Shown here: positions 10,201 to 18,255 of the stretch, in pieces
How positions within the stretch are numbered: position 1 is the stretch's first letter
Layout: each line of letters begins with the position of its first letter
Source of the DNA: Brevibacterium sp. HMSC07C04
Lineage (GTDB): Bacteria; Actinomycetota; Actinomycetes; Actinomycetales; Brevibacteriaceae
Reading direction: 5' to 3'
Assembly (NCBI RefSeq): GCF_001815905.1
Contig: NZ_KV823255.1
Coordinates: 1 to 64,000, forward strand
DNA length: 64,000 bases
Notes under the pieces: generated by a model
Told to the model about the DNA's origin: nothing
What the model saw: the letters and a program-made list of their open reading frames with translations, nothing else
Databases searched by the model: none
Made by a program: the position numbers and the translations under genes

Positions 10201-10776
10201 GAAGCAGCACTGTCCCGCCACGAAGCCGACGGCCACTACCTCACCACGCTCCTCACATCCCTGGCCCCGACCATTACACCCGGGGACGATCAGAACGATC
10301 CTGCCGCGCAGCTGGCGTCCATCGTCGAGAAGGCAACCCGGTCGCTCCCGCGACGCCGCGACGCTCGGCCCCGCGTCGCCGGCCTCATCCCCACACCAGC
10401 CGGACCCCTCGACGACGACATGCAGGCAGCGCTAACCGCTCGCCAGGACCTCATCGAAGCAGGAGCACGCAGGCTTCTCCTGCATGCACTTGATACTGGG
10501 GAAGACTGGACGAAGGAACTGGGAACCCCACCGACGCGGGGGCGGGTCCGGACAGCGTGGATGGAGAACGCCGCTACCGTCATGCTGTATCGGTACCGCA
10601 ACGACATCGAAGATGCGGCGCCGCTGGGTGAACCGAAGCAGATCCGCGGTACCGCGCAGGACGCCCAGTACCGGCACGCTGCGGCTGCTCTCCGCAACGT
10701 CAACGAGATCAACAGCGGATTCGAGGCGGACGCTCGCCGGAGCCCTATCCGACGAGACCAAGGACGCTCTCTGTGA
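7207..10776 (+). CDS. MobF family relaxase with C-terminal RecD-like helicase
   Basis: A 1189-aa TraA/TrwC-type conjugation protein that nicks DNA at oriT, stays bound to the 5' end and unwinds the transferred strand. The relaxase domain (about 1-320) has the catalytic tyrosine pair in SLTRYYTETG and the three-histidine metal motif around QLHTHLVVSN (about residues 222-231). The helicase half has Walker A GPAGSGKTT (near 557) and Walker B LVLLDEASLAG (near 628), with later superfamily 1 motifs such as YSTTAHRAQGATVD. GGGGAGG lies 6-9 nt before the GTG at 7207 and the ATG at 7210; either may start. The gene is full length, but no coupling protein or type IV secretion genes are in the window, so it belongs to a mobilisable or eroded element. 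Confidence 0.93.
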   Translation: MMVMTIRVMSSGSGYEYLLKSVATADVPREAGSSLTRYYTETGCPPGTWAGRGLDSLDTGQGPALAIGDTVTEEHLEKLLGRGVHPLTGAKLGLPYPKMRSAQERIADRIARLSDELPAQARERAIEEIRNEEIARKQPKAVAGFDLTFSPPKSVSVLWGVADAATQSRIAEAHHAAVRDVLALLEERVAATRVGHGGVARMPVTGVIAAGFDHFDSRAGDPQLHTHLVVSNKVQGIDGRWRSLDSRTLHRATVALSATYNALLADHTTRMLGLAWTDVDRGQDRNPGWEIDGVPAELIAVFSQRTTGTTDGEGIAQATQRLIEEYTTTHGHAPSKAAIARLRQQATLETRPNKELHSLAELTARWRARATELLGEDATGWAHGVLARNPHTVVRADNITPEQISKVAEKVLAEVGDRRATWSRWNLHAETARQLMGARFATTEDRTTVLDRIVHQAEEASVRLTPGYDRLVPDHYVDAEGANRFQPVDQIAYTSQEILDAEQRLLDHSDRTKAPAVDERRIRRHTRRKIDRVRLATDQVSAVTRIARSGLTLDLLVGPAGSGKTTALRALRRAWVAEHGRDSVIGLAPSAAAAEVLGDSLGVRAENSAKFLYEHDKGRWDLAAGQLVLLDEASLAGTLTLDRIVTHAAEVGAKVVLIGDWAQLASVETGGAFGMIVRHRGAVPTLTGIHRFTHDWEKNASMGLRLGKTAALDTYEDEGRLHDGELENMLDALYQAWQADRETGLSTLMIAGNAETVAELNQRARADLIATGDVKEQGVALRDGTEAGVGDLIVTRRNERRLTTGSMNWVKNGDRWQVTGRGKDGSLTVRRLGKGDRPHGRALTLPASYVAEDVELGYSTTAHRAQGATVDTAHALIDPNSASRELFYVAMTRGRESNHAYVVQPDPHELEPHLDPPEELTRVEQLARVLARSDADLSATETLKAEIDRHASLKTLMDEYDVLAREADHDRWEALLDVAPFTPEVADAVFTSAYYERLEAALSRHEADGHYLTTLLTSLAPTITPGDDQNDPAAQLASIVEKATRSLPRRRDARPRVAGLIPTPAGPLDDDMQAALTARQDLIEAGARRLLLHALDTGEDWTKELGTPPTRGRVRTAWMENAATVMLYRYRNDIEDAAPLGEPKQIRGTAQDAQYRHAAAALRNVNEINSGFEADARRSPIRRDQGRSL

Positions 10777-11348
10777 CCGTGAGCGCCGAGCTGCCTCACA
10801 AGAAGGCGCCCATGCTGACGAACGCGCCGGCCACGGCGCCGCGCTGAGCGAGCCCCGTGAGGATTTTCGGCTTGTGATGGCGACGTGGCGCTGCCATCCC
10901 TTACTGGTCTCGCTGGTTTTATAGACCGGCACATTCTTTTGGCGGACATCGCAGACTACGACAGCGCCATCCTCCTCGTTTCTCGACGGCAGAAAACCGC
11001 GCCGCGCAACACGATCGCCATATATCTCCACGAGTCACTGATATGTGGGTTTACTTGTCAAGAGGCAGATTAAGATTGTCCCGGATCGGTTCCCCTTCAT
11101 CCCCGGGATCGGAGGAGTACCACCACGGTAGGGGTCGAGACTCAGACGCGTCGTTATCGACTCACATGGTCAGACTGATATTCGAGGGTTGGCTACCTCA
11201 TGACGATTATTCGAACCGGAGCATCCCGTGGTCTAGAATCGAGCGTCACCCAACCGGGTAGCCGGGTTGCCCATAGCGACTTCTCGGATCAGCTCCTGAT
11301 GCTGTCTCGAACCATCAGCCCCTACCGCAGGGCACGATCATCGTGGAC
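10777..11348. other. Intergenic region between relaxase and IS110 element
   Basis: No defensible gene. A 24-codon frame starting GTG at 10773 overlaps the relaxase stop and ends at 10847; it resembles nothing I know. The right part of this stretch (from roughly 11270) must include the undefined end of the IS110-type element. Base composition from about 10900 to 11250 looks lower in GC than the relaxase gene. Confidence 0.4.
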
Positions 11349-12473
11349 TCACCCCATCCGGGCCTCCCGCCCCTTGGGATCGGCCATCTCCAGTTGCAGG
11401 GGCGCGGCCACTGACCAGCACCATCCTGCAAGTTCTCGGGCCACTGCCGTGTTCGCTTTGACTCGGCGCTTCTTCCGGGCGTCGAAATTCGTCCACACTC
11501 GGTGTAGTCGCTGATTGCCTTCAATCGCTCTGGCCCGAGTCGTAGTATCGACCTTGTCGAATTGCCGCAACAGGCGCGCCCCGGGTCGTGAGTACGGGCG
11601 GGCATGCGTCCAGGCAGCCTCGATGAGCAGTTTCCTCGCATACGTGTTCCCGGCCTTCGTGATCGACCCCTGCGACCTGGTCTGCCCACTCGAATGCTCC
11701 GAGGGAGTCAACCCCAGATACGACCCGATCGTCGCCCCAGTGAACCTCGTCCAGTCCCCGATTTCGACAGCCAACCCGAACCCAGTCGTGATCGAGATTC
11801 CCCGAAAACACATCAGGGCATCGATGATCGGCGCCTCCTCGGCTTCGGCGACCAGATCGGCGATCGTCGCATCGAGGCGTTTGACATGGGCCATCAGCAA
11901 AGTCTCGGTCTCCAACTCAGCCACCAATGCCTGCTGCGACGCGGCTGGTTCGAGCCGTTGCCGGGCCAACCAGTCATGATGGGCCTGCGTCCACCTCGTC
12001 TCCTTCGGGTACCGCAGCCCATGCCGGAGGATGATCGCGTTGATCCTCTGCCTGGCATGGGTGAGGTCGCCGACGGCGCGTTGCCTGGCCCGAGAGACAT
12101 CGCGGAGTCCTTCCTGGCTGATCGGTGGGATTCGGACCTCGGTGATCTCGCCCAACGACAGCATCCTCGCCAATCCCAGGGCATCACGTTGATCGGTCTT
12201 GACTCGCTCGCCGGGGGCTCGCAGCAGTTTCGACGGGGCCGCGACCGTGCAGGTGATTCCCTGGTCTGTGAGGTCGCGGGCGAGTCCGTATCCGGTTGGG
12301 CCGGCTTCATATGTGACCGCGGTGTCGTCTCCGTGGGCTTTGATCCACGAGATGACCGTGGGGTTATCGGCCGGCATCGTTGCCTGGTCGATCTCTCCGG
12401 TGTCGGCATTGAGTGCTGCCGCGGTCACGGTTTTCGCGTGAACGTCTAATCCGATGAAGGTAGTCTTGAGCAT
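11349..12473 (-). CDS. IS110 family transposase
   Basis: A complete 374-aa DEDD-type transposase. The N-terminal RuvC-like domain shows the acidic residues in FIGLDVHAKTV, TYEAGPTGYGL and KTDQRDALGLARML; the C-terminal Transposase_20 domain contains GDWTRFTGATIGSYLGL and the Ser/Gly-rich SSGQTRSQGSITKAGN segment. IS110 elements lack long inverted repeats and are guided by a structured non-coding RNA from an end region, so I cannot place the ends from this sequence. The frame is intact and the element may be active. It separates the relaxase from the lasso-peptide/receptor region. Confidence 0.93.
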   Translation of the reverse strand: MLKTTFIGLDVHAKTVTAAALNADTGEIDQATMPADNPTVISWIKAHGDDTAVTYEAGPTGYGLARDLTDQGITCTVAAPSKLLRAPGERVKTDQRDALGLARMLSLGEITEVRIPPISQEGLRDVSRARQRAVGDLTHARQRINAIILRHGLRYPKETRWTQAHHDWLARQRLEPAASQQALVAELETETLLMAHVKRLDATIADLVAEAEEAPIIDALMCFRGISITTGFGLAVEIGDWTRFTGATIGSYLGLTPSEHSSGQTRSQGSITKAGNTYARKLLIEAAWTHARPYSRPGARLLRQFDKVDTTTRARAIEGNQRLHRVWTNFDARKKRRVKANTAVARELAGWCWSVAAPLQLEMADPKGREARMG

Positions 12474-12630
12474 GTCGGGACCTCCAAAAGCTCAAATGTG
12501 GCTCTACCAGTACACACCCGAATCCGGTGTTCCCGGTAGGACGGTGGTGGAGACTGGGTAACCCACGATTCCTTTGATGCACGGAGGCCCCGGCCCCACC
12601 TTTCCCTCATATTGTCTAGAGCCTGAGAAA

Positions 12631-13275
12631 TCAGCCTAGAGAGCCGTTGAGGGCCCCGCGGATGTATGGGTGAAGGCGTTCTATCCTTGCAGGGAGTGAT
12701 GCCCAGGAGTCAGCGAGACCCGCGAGCACCTGTTCTCCGATGAACATGGCATTGATGACTTCGGCAGCCTCAGCAGTCGCGACATGTGAGGGAATGGAAC
12801 CGTCGCCTTTTCCGGTATCGATAACATCTTTCACGATATCGATCCACCGGAAGAACGGGTTGCTCGTATTCGTCGGAAAGTCGACGCTCGGCTGGTTTAT
12901 GAGGCGAATGCCGCCTTGAACCAAGGAGTCATCGGCGATCAGGCGTGCCAGATCGTCGGCCAGCCGGAGGATCGTTTCGGGTGCCGGGAGGTCACTCTCG
13001 AGTGCTGCGTCGAGCACGCTGAGCATGCGTTCTTGCTGGGCTTCGATGACAGCGGCCGCGATGTCTTCCTTCTTTCCAAAGTGGAAGAAGAGAGCGCCTT
13101 CGCTACTGATGCCGGACTCTTTGCTTATGTCCTTAAGTCGCGCCTCGGCGAATGTGAGTCTCGCAAACACTCGGCCTGCGGCGTCCAGGAGCTTTGCTCT
13201 CGTTGCGATCGAGCGCTGCTGCCGGGGCCGGGCAGGGCCCTCGCGCAGCATTGCATCTTCTATTCGGTTGGTCAT
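12631..13275 (-). CDS. ArpA/ScbR-like (gamma-butyrolactone receptor type) TetR regulator
   Basis: A 214-aa TetR-fold protein. The HTH (LKDISKESGISSEGALFFHFGKKEDI, here LKDISKESGI then SSEGALFFHFGKKEDI) and the following segment with VQGGIRLINQ and FFRWIDIVKDVID match the layout of Streptomyces gamma-butyrolactone receptors, where AGxRL and a PFxxW motif line the ligand pocket. The Trp in FFRW corresponds by eye to the ligand-contacting Trp of CprB/ArpA-type proteins. The ATG at 13275 is chosen; upstream residues in the longer frame are not TetR-like. Finding an AfsA-like gene and an SDR reductase about 10 kb away supports the assignment. It may repress the lasso exporter or precursors. The receptor class is inference; the TetR call is firm. 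Confidence 0.7.
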   Translation of the reverse strand: MTNRIEDAMLREGPARPRQQRSIATRAKLLDAAGRVFARLTFAEARLKDISKESGISSEGALFFHFGKKEDIAAAVIEAQQERMLSVLDAALESDLPAPETILRLADDLARLIADDSLVQGGIRLINQPSVDFPTNTSNPFFRWIDIVKDVIDTGKGDGSIPSHVATAEAAEVINAMFIGEQVLAGLADSWASLPARIERLHPYIRGALNGSLG

Positions 13276-13421
13276 AGACACCTGCCGTTGCTCATCGTGT
13301 GAGCACCTCTCTTCGTTGCTTCGGGCTGACGCGACACGCACCCGCCCAACTCTACTTGGGGCGGCCGTTGGTGGCCTGGCTCCAGCTTGACCTGGGCTCC
13401 TGCATGCTTCGACGATGCCCG

Positions 13422-15173
13422 TCATCGGTCCCTCACGAACTGGTTCCTAGCAAGCCCCTGGTACAGGCTCGAGGTCCTGAGTAGCTCCTGGTGGTCCCCG
13501 ACGGCGGCGACCGAGCCTTCGTCAAGGACGATGATCTGGTCTGCCTGCTGGACCGTTGCCAGCCTGTGGGCGACGACGATCATCGTACGAGTGCCGCCGA
13601 GTTGCTTAAGCGCGATTTGGATGGCTTCTTCGTTGCCGGAGTCCATTGCTGACGTCGGTTCGTCAAGGAGGAGGAGCTGGGCGGGGCTGAGCAGGGCTCG
13701 AGCGAGCGAGAGGCGCTGCTTCTCCCCGCCGGAGAGGTTGACTCCGCGCTCACCCAACACCGTGTCGAGGCCATCGTCGCGCTCGAATCTTTCGCGGAGG
13801 TTGACCATGTCGAGGACTTCCTGGCATGCCTCTTCGGTGACCGTCGGGAAGCCCAGCTGCAGGTTCTCGCGCACGGTGCCGGAGAGAACCACAGGATTCT
13901 GCTCGACGTAGGCGATACGGCCTCGGAGGTGATCACGATCGACGGTGCTGATGTCCTCGCCGCCTAGCTCAATCCGTCCGAAGTCTGGCTCGTAGAAGCG
14001 CTCAATCAGCGAGAGCAAGGTCGACTTGCCTGACCCCGAGGGGCCGACGATCGCGGTTGTGGCGCCTTCTTCCAGTCTGAAGGACACATCGTCGAGGACA
14101 GGAGCCCCATCGTCGTAGGAGAACGTGACGTGCTGAACCGAGAGGTGCGGCGTGCGTGTGTCTGCGCCGTCTGCTTCGACTGCACCACCACTGGGGCGCT
14201 CGCCCTCTCCTTCGATCGGGATCCCCATGAGCCTGTTGATCCGTTCCATCGCGCCCTGCGCGCCACGGATCGTGACCAGCGACGTGAAGACGCGCCCTAG
14301 GGGGTTGATGAGCATGAACAGGAACAGGACGAATGTGACCAGATCGGCGAGAGACAGCGCGCCGGAGGCCACACGCATCCCGCCGATTCCGATGACGATG
14401 AGTAGCGCGGCTTGTACGACGACGCCGCTTACGGGAGATAGCAGGGCCTCCGTGCGAGCGATCCTGAGACCTCGGTCGTACGCTTCTTCCGCGTCAGCGA
14501 CGATGCCCTTCTCGAGCTGCGATTCTGCGCGGGTCGCCTTCACCGTGCGGATGGCGAAAAGGGCGCGTTCCATGCTTGCGGCGAGCCTGCCTACAGCGTC
14601 TTGGGCGGCTACCGTCGAGCTGCGGATACGGCGGGAGGCGAGGATGACGACGGCCACTCCGGTACCAGCGACGGCGAGGACCACGACGAGCATGGGCGGG
14701 TCGATGGTCGCCATGGCGATGATCGCACCGACGAACAGGAACACGCTTCCGACCGCGTCGACAGCGCCCCCGGTGAACACGGCGCGGACCATCGATGTGT
14801 CGGCGCTGAGACGGGTGGTCAGGTCGCCGCTGTGGCTGGTGTCGTAGACCCGCAGCGGCAGACGGATCATCCGACGGACGATCCGCTTGCGCAGGTCGAG
14901 AACGGTCTGCTCGGCAGTTCGGGTCAGGAGGTACTTCTGCAGGGCTGCCAAGATGGAGCCGAGCAGCAGCAAGGCGATGAGCAGTGCCACCCACCCTGCG
15001 AGGTGCCCGGACCCGAAGAGGGTAATGAGCCTGTTCACCACGAGTGGCTGAGCCAGGGTTGTGGCAGCTGTGAGAACGGAGAGCACCGCGACAGCGATAA
15101 GGGGCCGGGTGCGTGCCTTCACGAGCGGAAGTAGAGCGACGAGGGCAGCAGAATCCTGTGTCGTGCGGGTCAT
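13422..15173 (-). CDS. Lasso peptide ABC exporter (D protein)
   Basis: A 583-aa fused ABC exporter: six transmembrane helices in residues 1-300, then a nucleotide-binding domain with Walker A VGPSGSGKSTLLSLI, signature NLSGGEKQRLSLARALL and Walker B LLLLDEPTSA. The ATG at 15173 follows GGAGGAGGTGGGGAC; the longer frame would run through the hairpin at 15216-15259. It is last in the C-B1-B2-A-D operon and, by analogy with McjD-type proteins, should export the mature lasso peptide and confer self-immunity. There is no N-terminal C39 peptidase domain, as expected when B2 does the cleavage. Confidence 0.88.
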   Translation of the reverse strand: MTRTTQDSAALVALLPLVKARTRPLIAVAVLSVLTAATTLAQPLVVNRLITLFGSGHLAGWVALLIALLLLGSILAALQKYLLTRTAEQTVLDLRKRIVRRMIRLPLRVYDTSHSGDLTTRLSADTSMVRAVFTGGAVDAVGSVFLFVGAIIAMATIDPPMLVVVLAVAGTGVAVVILASRRIRSSTVAAQDAVGRLAASMERALFAIRTVKATRAESQLEKGIVADAEEAYDRGLRIARTEALLSPVSGVVVQAALLIVIGIGGMRVASGALSLADLVTFVLFLFMLINPLGRVFTSLVTIRGAQGAMERINRLMGIPIEGEGERPSGGAVEADGADTRTPHLSVQHVTFSYDDGAPVLDDVSFRLEEGATTAIVGPSGSGKSTLLSLIERFYEPDFGRIELGGEDISTVDRDHLRGRIAYVEQNPVVLSGTVRENLQLGFPTVTEEACQEVLDMVNLRERFERDDGLDTVLGERGVNLSGGEKQRLSLARALLSPAQLLLLDEPTSAMDSGNEEAIQIALKQLGGTRTMIVVAHRLATVQQADQIIVLDEGSVAAVGDHQELLRTSSLYQGLARNQFVRDR

Positions 15174-15215
15174 GTCCCCACCTCCTCCCGTGATGCTGGG
15201 CGCTGCTGTGCAGGG

Positions 15216-15259
15216 GATGGGCGGTGACCATGGTGGTTGCACCACGGTCACCGCCCATC
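15216..15259. terminator. Long hairpin between lasso precursor and exporter genes
   Basis: GATGGGCGGTGACC (15216-15229) pairs perfectly with GGTCACCGCCCATC (15246-15259); an A/C mismatch and a further TGGTG/CACCA stem close on a GTTG loop. It sits between precursor 1 (stop at 15354) and the exporter start at 15173 in the same transcript. There is no T-run, so partial attenuation or 3'-end protection of a short precursor mRNA is more likely than full termination. This is a usual way of making more precursor than transporter. Confidence 0.6.
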
Positions 15260-15353
15260 GGATTGCCCGAACCACTGCCTGGATCAGGCATCGGAGCAGA
15301 TGTCAGGGAGCAAGAGCTCGCGGGACCTTCCGTCCGATGATCGGCGGGACTGC

Positions 15354-15476
15354 TCACGCGGAGAAGTCCCGGATCGGGAGAACCGTCTCGATCTCCGGCG
15401 CCCAGGGGAACTCTCCCGTGCTGGCGTGGAAGTCGCCGAGCTCGACGAGCGCGGGGCTCTCGTATGCCTTCTTCAC
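15354..15476 (-). CDS. Lasso peptide precursor 1
   Basis: A 40-aa precursor. The leader has the actinobacterial lasso recognition pattern YxxPxLxxxGxFxxxT (YESPALVELGDFHAST, residues 5-20). If the cut falls after Thr-Gly, as the Thr(-2) rule predicts, the core is EFPWAPEIETVLPIRDFSA with Glu at positions 1 and 9. If the cut is after Thr20, the core starts with Gly and a Gly1-Glu8 ring is possible. The GTG at 15476 has AAGGAGG eight bases upstream. It lies 55 bp after the B2 gene and upstream of exporter D. Core residues P3, P6, E9, L12, P13 and D16 match precursor 2 at 20194 without gaps, which supports both calls. Confidence 0.85.
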   Translation of the reverse strand: MKKAYESPALVELGDFHASTGEFPWAPEIETVLPIRDFSA

Positions 15477-15531
15477 GATGCTCACCTCCTTTCCGTGATC
15501 GTGGGATGCCCTGGCGGTCGCCAGGGCAAGC

Positions 15532-15975
15532 TCAGGGACGGGCCGCGCTCCTTGAGGAACGACCGGCCTCGACTTTGTAGAACGTCCGGTAGTCGCCCAC
15601 CAGCAGGATGTCCTCGACGACGCGGTCTTCCGCTTCCACCCACGCGTGTGCGGTGAACGGGGGCGTCAAGGACACCCCGACACACCAGGACGGCCATCTG
15701 CCGCGCAAACGGCAGAGCAGCGCGATCGTGATCGAACGGGTCAAACAGGCATCGTTCCCGCGGCACTCGGGGCTCGCCGTCAGGACCTGTTCCTTGATAG
15801 CGTTCGTCTCTTCGTAGGCAGCGGGGCGGGCTCGACACGCAATCGTGGTCAGCAGCTCGCGCAGACGGGCGGAGTCGCGCCTTTGGATGATCGAGGCGAC
15901 ACGGACAGTGAGCTGGATGAGCACCCTTCGAGGGAATCTCACCGGCACTACTTGGCGAGGGAGTACGTAGCTCAT
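15532..15975 (-). CDS. Lasso peptide leader peptidase (B2, transglutaminase-like)
   Basis: A 147-aa protein of the stand-alone B2 type, which removes the leader from the lasso precursor. The catalytic Cys is in the ACLTRSITIALLCRLRG segment and the His in FTAHAWVEAED, with an acidic residue following, as in the Cys-His-Asp triad of the family. Its ATG at 15975 overlaps the B1 stop (ATGA), indicating translational coupling with the recognition protein it needs to work with. Length is normal for split actinobacterial B2 proteins. Confidence 0.9.
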   Translation of the reverse strand: MSYVLPRQVVPVRFPRRVLIQLTVRVASIIQRRDSARLRELLTTIACRARPAAYEETNAIKEQVLTASPECRGNDACLTRSITIALLCRLRGRWPSWCVGVSLTPPFTAHAWVEAEDRVVEDILLVGDYRTFYKVEAGRSSRSAARP

Positions 15976-16229
15976 CGCAGCCCCTTCTCGTCCAGCGCGC
16001 GGCAGAAGGCCTCGACGTCGCGGCGAGCGGTGTCGGCGTCCACGTCGTACTCGTCGACCAGCGCACGAACGATCGCGTCCGTGTCATCACCAGCGTCGAG
16101 TCGAGACTTGATCAGCGCCGCGGTGGCATTGAGGTGCAGATAGGCGCCGTCCGCTTCGTTGAGGAGCACCTGACCGTACTCGGTGTCGACGACGTGGACC
16201 TTGGGAGAGGAATCGTTCTTCCGCGGCAT
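15972..16229 (-). CDS. Lasso peptide recognition element (B1, PqqD-like)
   Basis: An 85-aa PqqD-fold RiPP recognition element that binds the leader of the precursor and delivers it to B2. Visible features are three N-terminal strands with YGQVLLNEADGAYLHLNATA and a helical C-terminus with the DxDxxxARxDVxxF pattern (DVDADTARRDVEAF). It is the separate, not fused, form usual in actinobacteria, encoded between the cyclase and B2 and overlapping B2 by 4 bp. Confidence 0.9.
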   Translation of the reverse strand: MPRKNDSSPKVHVVDTEYGQVLLNEADGAYLHLNATAALIKSRLDAGDDTDAIVRALVDEYDVDADTARRDVEAFCRALDEKGLR

Positions 16230-16234
16230 GGCAT

Positions 16235-18073
16235 TTACCTCGCTTCTTCACTGCTCTGTGGGACGGGGGAATGATGGACATCGCGGAGGAACAGTGCGAG
16301 ATTGGTCAGGGTGATGACCATCGGCGAGGGGATCCGCGTGTCATTGGGCCGGCTGGCTTCGACCAGGGCCTGTCGGTCGATTAGGCCCTGGTCCAGGACA
16401 CCGGACTCCTCCCAGATCGCAGCGAGCGTCGGGTAGTGCTTGGCGTAACCACGTACAGCCTGTGGTCCTCCACCGACCTTCGTCGCCCGGTGCAGGTAGT
16501 CATCCGGTAGCAGCCCCCGCATCGCCTCCTTCATCAGCGGCTTCCACTCCATCGGGGTGTCGCGCTCGTCGTACCTGACGGCGAAGACGGCTTCGATCAC
16601 GTGGTCGTCGATGAGCGGAGAGTCGAACAAGACATCGTCGGGCTGGCCGAGATAGGACATGCCCCTGGCTACACGCCCGGCCTCGTGCATGGTGTAGAGG
16701 TCGAAATGCTCGGCCACGCTGCTGCTGAGACTGGATGCGTCGCTGGCCAGCTCGATCATCCTGGCGATGACGGCGTCGACCGCGTCGTCGGTCATCCATG
16801 CTGGGAAGGCCAGCGGCGCGCCCCAGTCGCTGAGCCCAGGAGGGGCGATCGTGTCCGACCGCTGACTGGCGTCACGGAGTGCGGTTCTCAGCCAGGTCGC
16901 ATAGTCCTGCCGGTCGGTGAGCTGCCGCAGTGTCGTCCGGAAAGACACACGATTGGCTCGTGCCTCGGTTCGCGCTCGCCTCCATGCAGTCATGGGCTTG
17001 GACCTGGCGAGATCGTGATCCCACGCGGCGACGCTTCGGAAGAGATGGTCGCCCCCGATTCCGGTGAAATGGATGCCGACACCGCGTTCGACATCCCCGG
17101 CGACCATCGCGAGCAGACGCGGTGCGGCCATGAACGTCTGCGATGGCTCGTCCAGCCCGAGGTGCAAGTCCTCGAGCCCGCCGTAGAAGTCCGGCAGAGA
17201 GTCGACGGAGATGATCTCGTGCTCGGTGACACCCGGCATAGCCACGAGTGCCCGCTCAGCCCAGTGGAGATCCTCGCGACCGCCCGGGTCGTCGGTGTAG
17301 AACGTTCGCGCCAACACCCCGGAAGGACCCTGCGACGCGAAGTAGCACACCGGCGTCGAGTCCAGTCCGCCGGAAAGGTCGGCGGACACCGCCACGCCAG
17401 AACCCGTACGAGCCGCCAGCGCCGAGTCGAGCGCATCGCGGAGGAGACCAGCCCCTTCGTCCCTGGAGAGTTCAGGAGCGGGCCGTGTCCACCAGGTCCG
17501 CGTGGAGGTTCTGGTGCCACCCGAATCCACGTCGATGTAGGCGCCACCGGCGACCGGATGCACCTCATCCCACATCGCAAAGTCATTGTGCGGGTGCGGG
17601 AGGTTCGGCAACAGGCGCATGCCCACAGCCACTGGACTGATCGTGCGCTCACCCAGCTGGGCGAGAACATCAGCCCGATCACCGATCAGCGTCACACCGT
17701 TGACCGTCGAGTGGAAAAGCCTGCGGTTCTGGCTCACCGTCCCACAAGCGACGGTACGGCCGTCGACGCTCAGGTACATCGCGAAGTTCCCATGGAACCG
17801 ATGAACCCTCTCGATGATCCCGGCGACGTCGCGTCCGAGACCAGTGAGGGAGACGAGATCGCGCTGAGTCGCCGAGGTCGGCCCGATGAGAACCAACCGC
17901 GTCGCACCCGAGTCCGAGACAACCACCGGATCAGCGCGAAGACGGGCGCGGATCCAGGGACGGCCCGACGCATGGTCAAGCACGAGGCTCGCTCGTTGAT
18001 CGAGCCGCGCAGCGATCGGGCCGGATGCGTCGGCGTCCGGCAAGGCGACCGCGAAGGACTCCGGGAGTTCCAT
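16235..18073 (-). CDS. Lasso peptide cyclase (C, asparagine synthetase-like)
   Basis: A 612-aa enzyme that activates the ring-closing Asp/Glu side chain as an AMP ester and joins it to the core N-terminus. The ATP pyrophosphatase loop SADLSGGLDSTPV (near residue 240) is intact; the N-terminal glutaminase-like half lacks the Cys2 nucleophile (starts MELPES), as is normal for lasso cyclases. GGAAGGAGCGGTC precedes the ATG. It is first in the operon and has a good promoter at 18109-18137. Two precursor genes nearby suggest one cyclase may serve both. Confidence 0.9.
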   Translation of the reverse strand: MELPESFAVALPDADASGPIAARLDQRASLVLDHASGRPWIRARLRADPVVVSDSGATRLVLIGPTSATQRDLVSLTGLGRDVAGIIERVHRFHGNFAMYLSVDGRTVACGTVSQNRRLFHSTVNGVTLIGDRADVLAQLGERTISPVAVGMRLLPNLPHPHNDFAMWDEVHPVAGGAYIDVDSGGTRTSTRTWWTRPAPELSRDEGAGLLRDALDSALAARTGSGVAVSADLSGGLDSTPVCYFASQGPSGVLARTFYTDDPGGREDLHWAERALVAMPGVTEHEIISVDSLPDFYGGLEDLHLGLDEPSQTFMAAPRLLAMVAGDVERGVGIHFTGIGGDHLFRSVAAWDHDLARSKPMTAWRRARTEARANRVSFRTTLRQLTDRQDYATWLRTALRDASQRSDTIAPPGLSDWGAPLAFPAWMTDDAVDAVIARMIELASDASSLSSSVAEHFDLYTMHEAGRVARGMSYLGQPDDVLFDSPLIDDHVIEAVFAVRYDERDTPMEWKPLMKEAMRGLLPDDYLHRATKVGGGPQAVRGYAKHYPTLAAIWEESGVLDQGLIDRQALVEASRPNDTRIPSPMVITLTNLALFLRDVHHSPVPQSSEEAR

Positions 18074-18108
18074 GACCGCTCCTTCCGTAGCAGCTGGTGC
18101 TTGATCCG

Positions 18109-18137
18109 AGTATTTAGTTGCGCGCCCAACTTGTCAA
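18109..18137 (-). promoter_or_regulatory. Promoter of lasso C-B1-B2-A-D operon
   Basis: On the minus strand a perfect -35 hexamer TTGACA (18132-18137) is followed after exactly 17 bp by AATACT (18109-18114), then the cyclase start 36 bp later. The spacer contains AGTTG-GGCGCG-CAACT, a 5-bp inverted repeat that could be an operator for the divergent two-component regulator or the ArpA-like protein. Promoter strength is inferred from the hexamers. Confidence 0.65.
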
Positions 18138-18255
18138 CCATGATGACGGAGCCTAGCCTGGATGTCGAACCTGGGTCGCCCGGAAGCGCAGGCTGCATGG
18201 ATCGATGTGCGCTGACGCCAGCGGCTCATCGAGCCAGCAGTGCCGGAGGGTCCCG

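Noticed and set aside
13276-13425. 50-residue N-terminal extension of the ArpA-like regulator
   Set aside because: Pro/Arg/Ala-rich with no match to the TetR family start; ATG 13275 gives a normal N-terminus.
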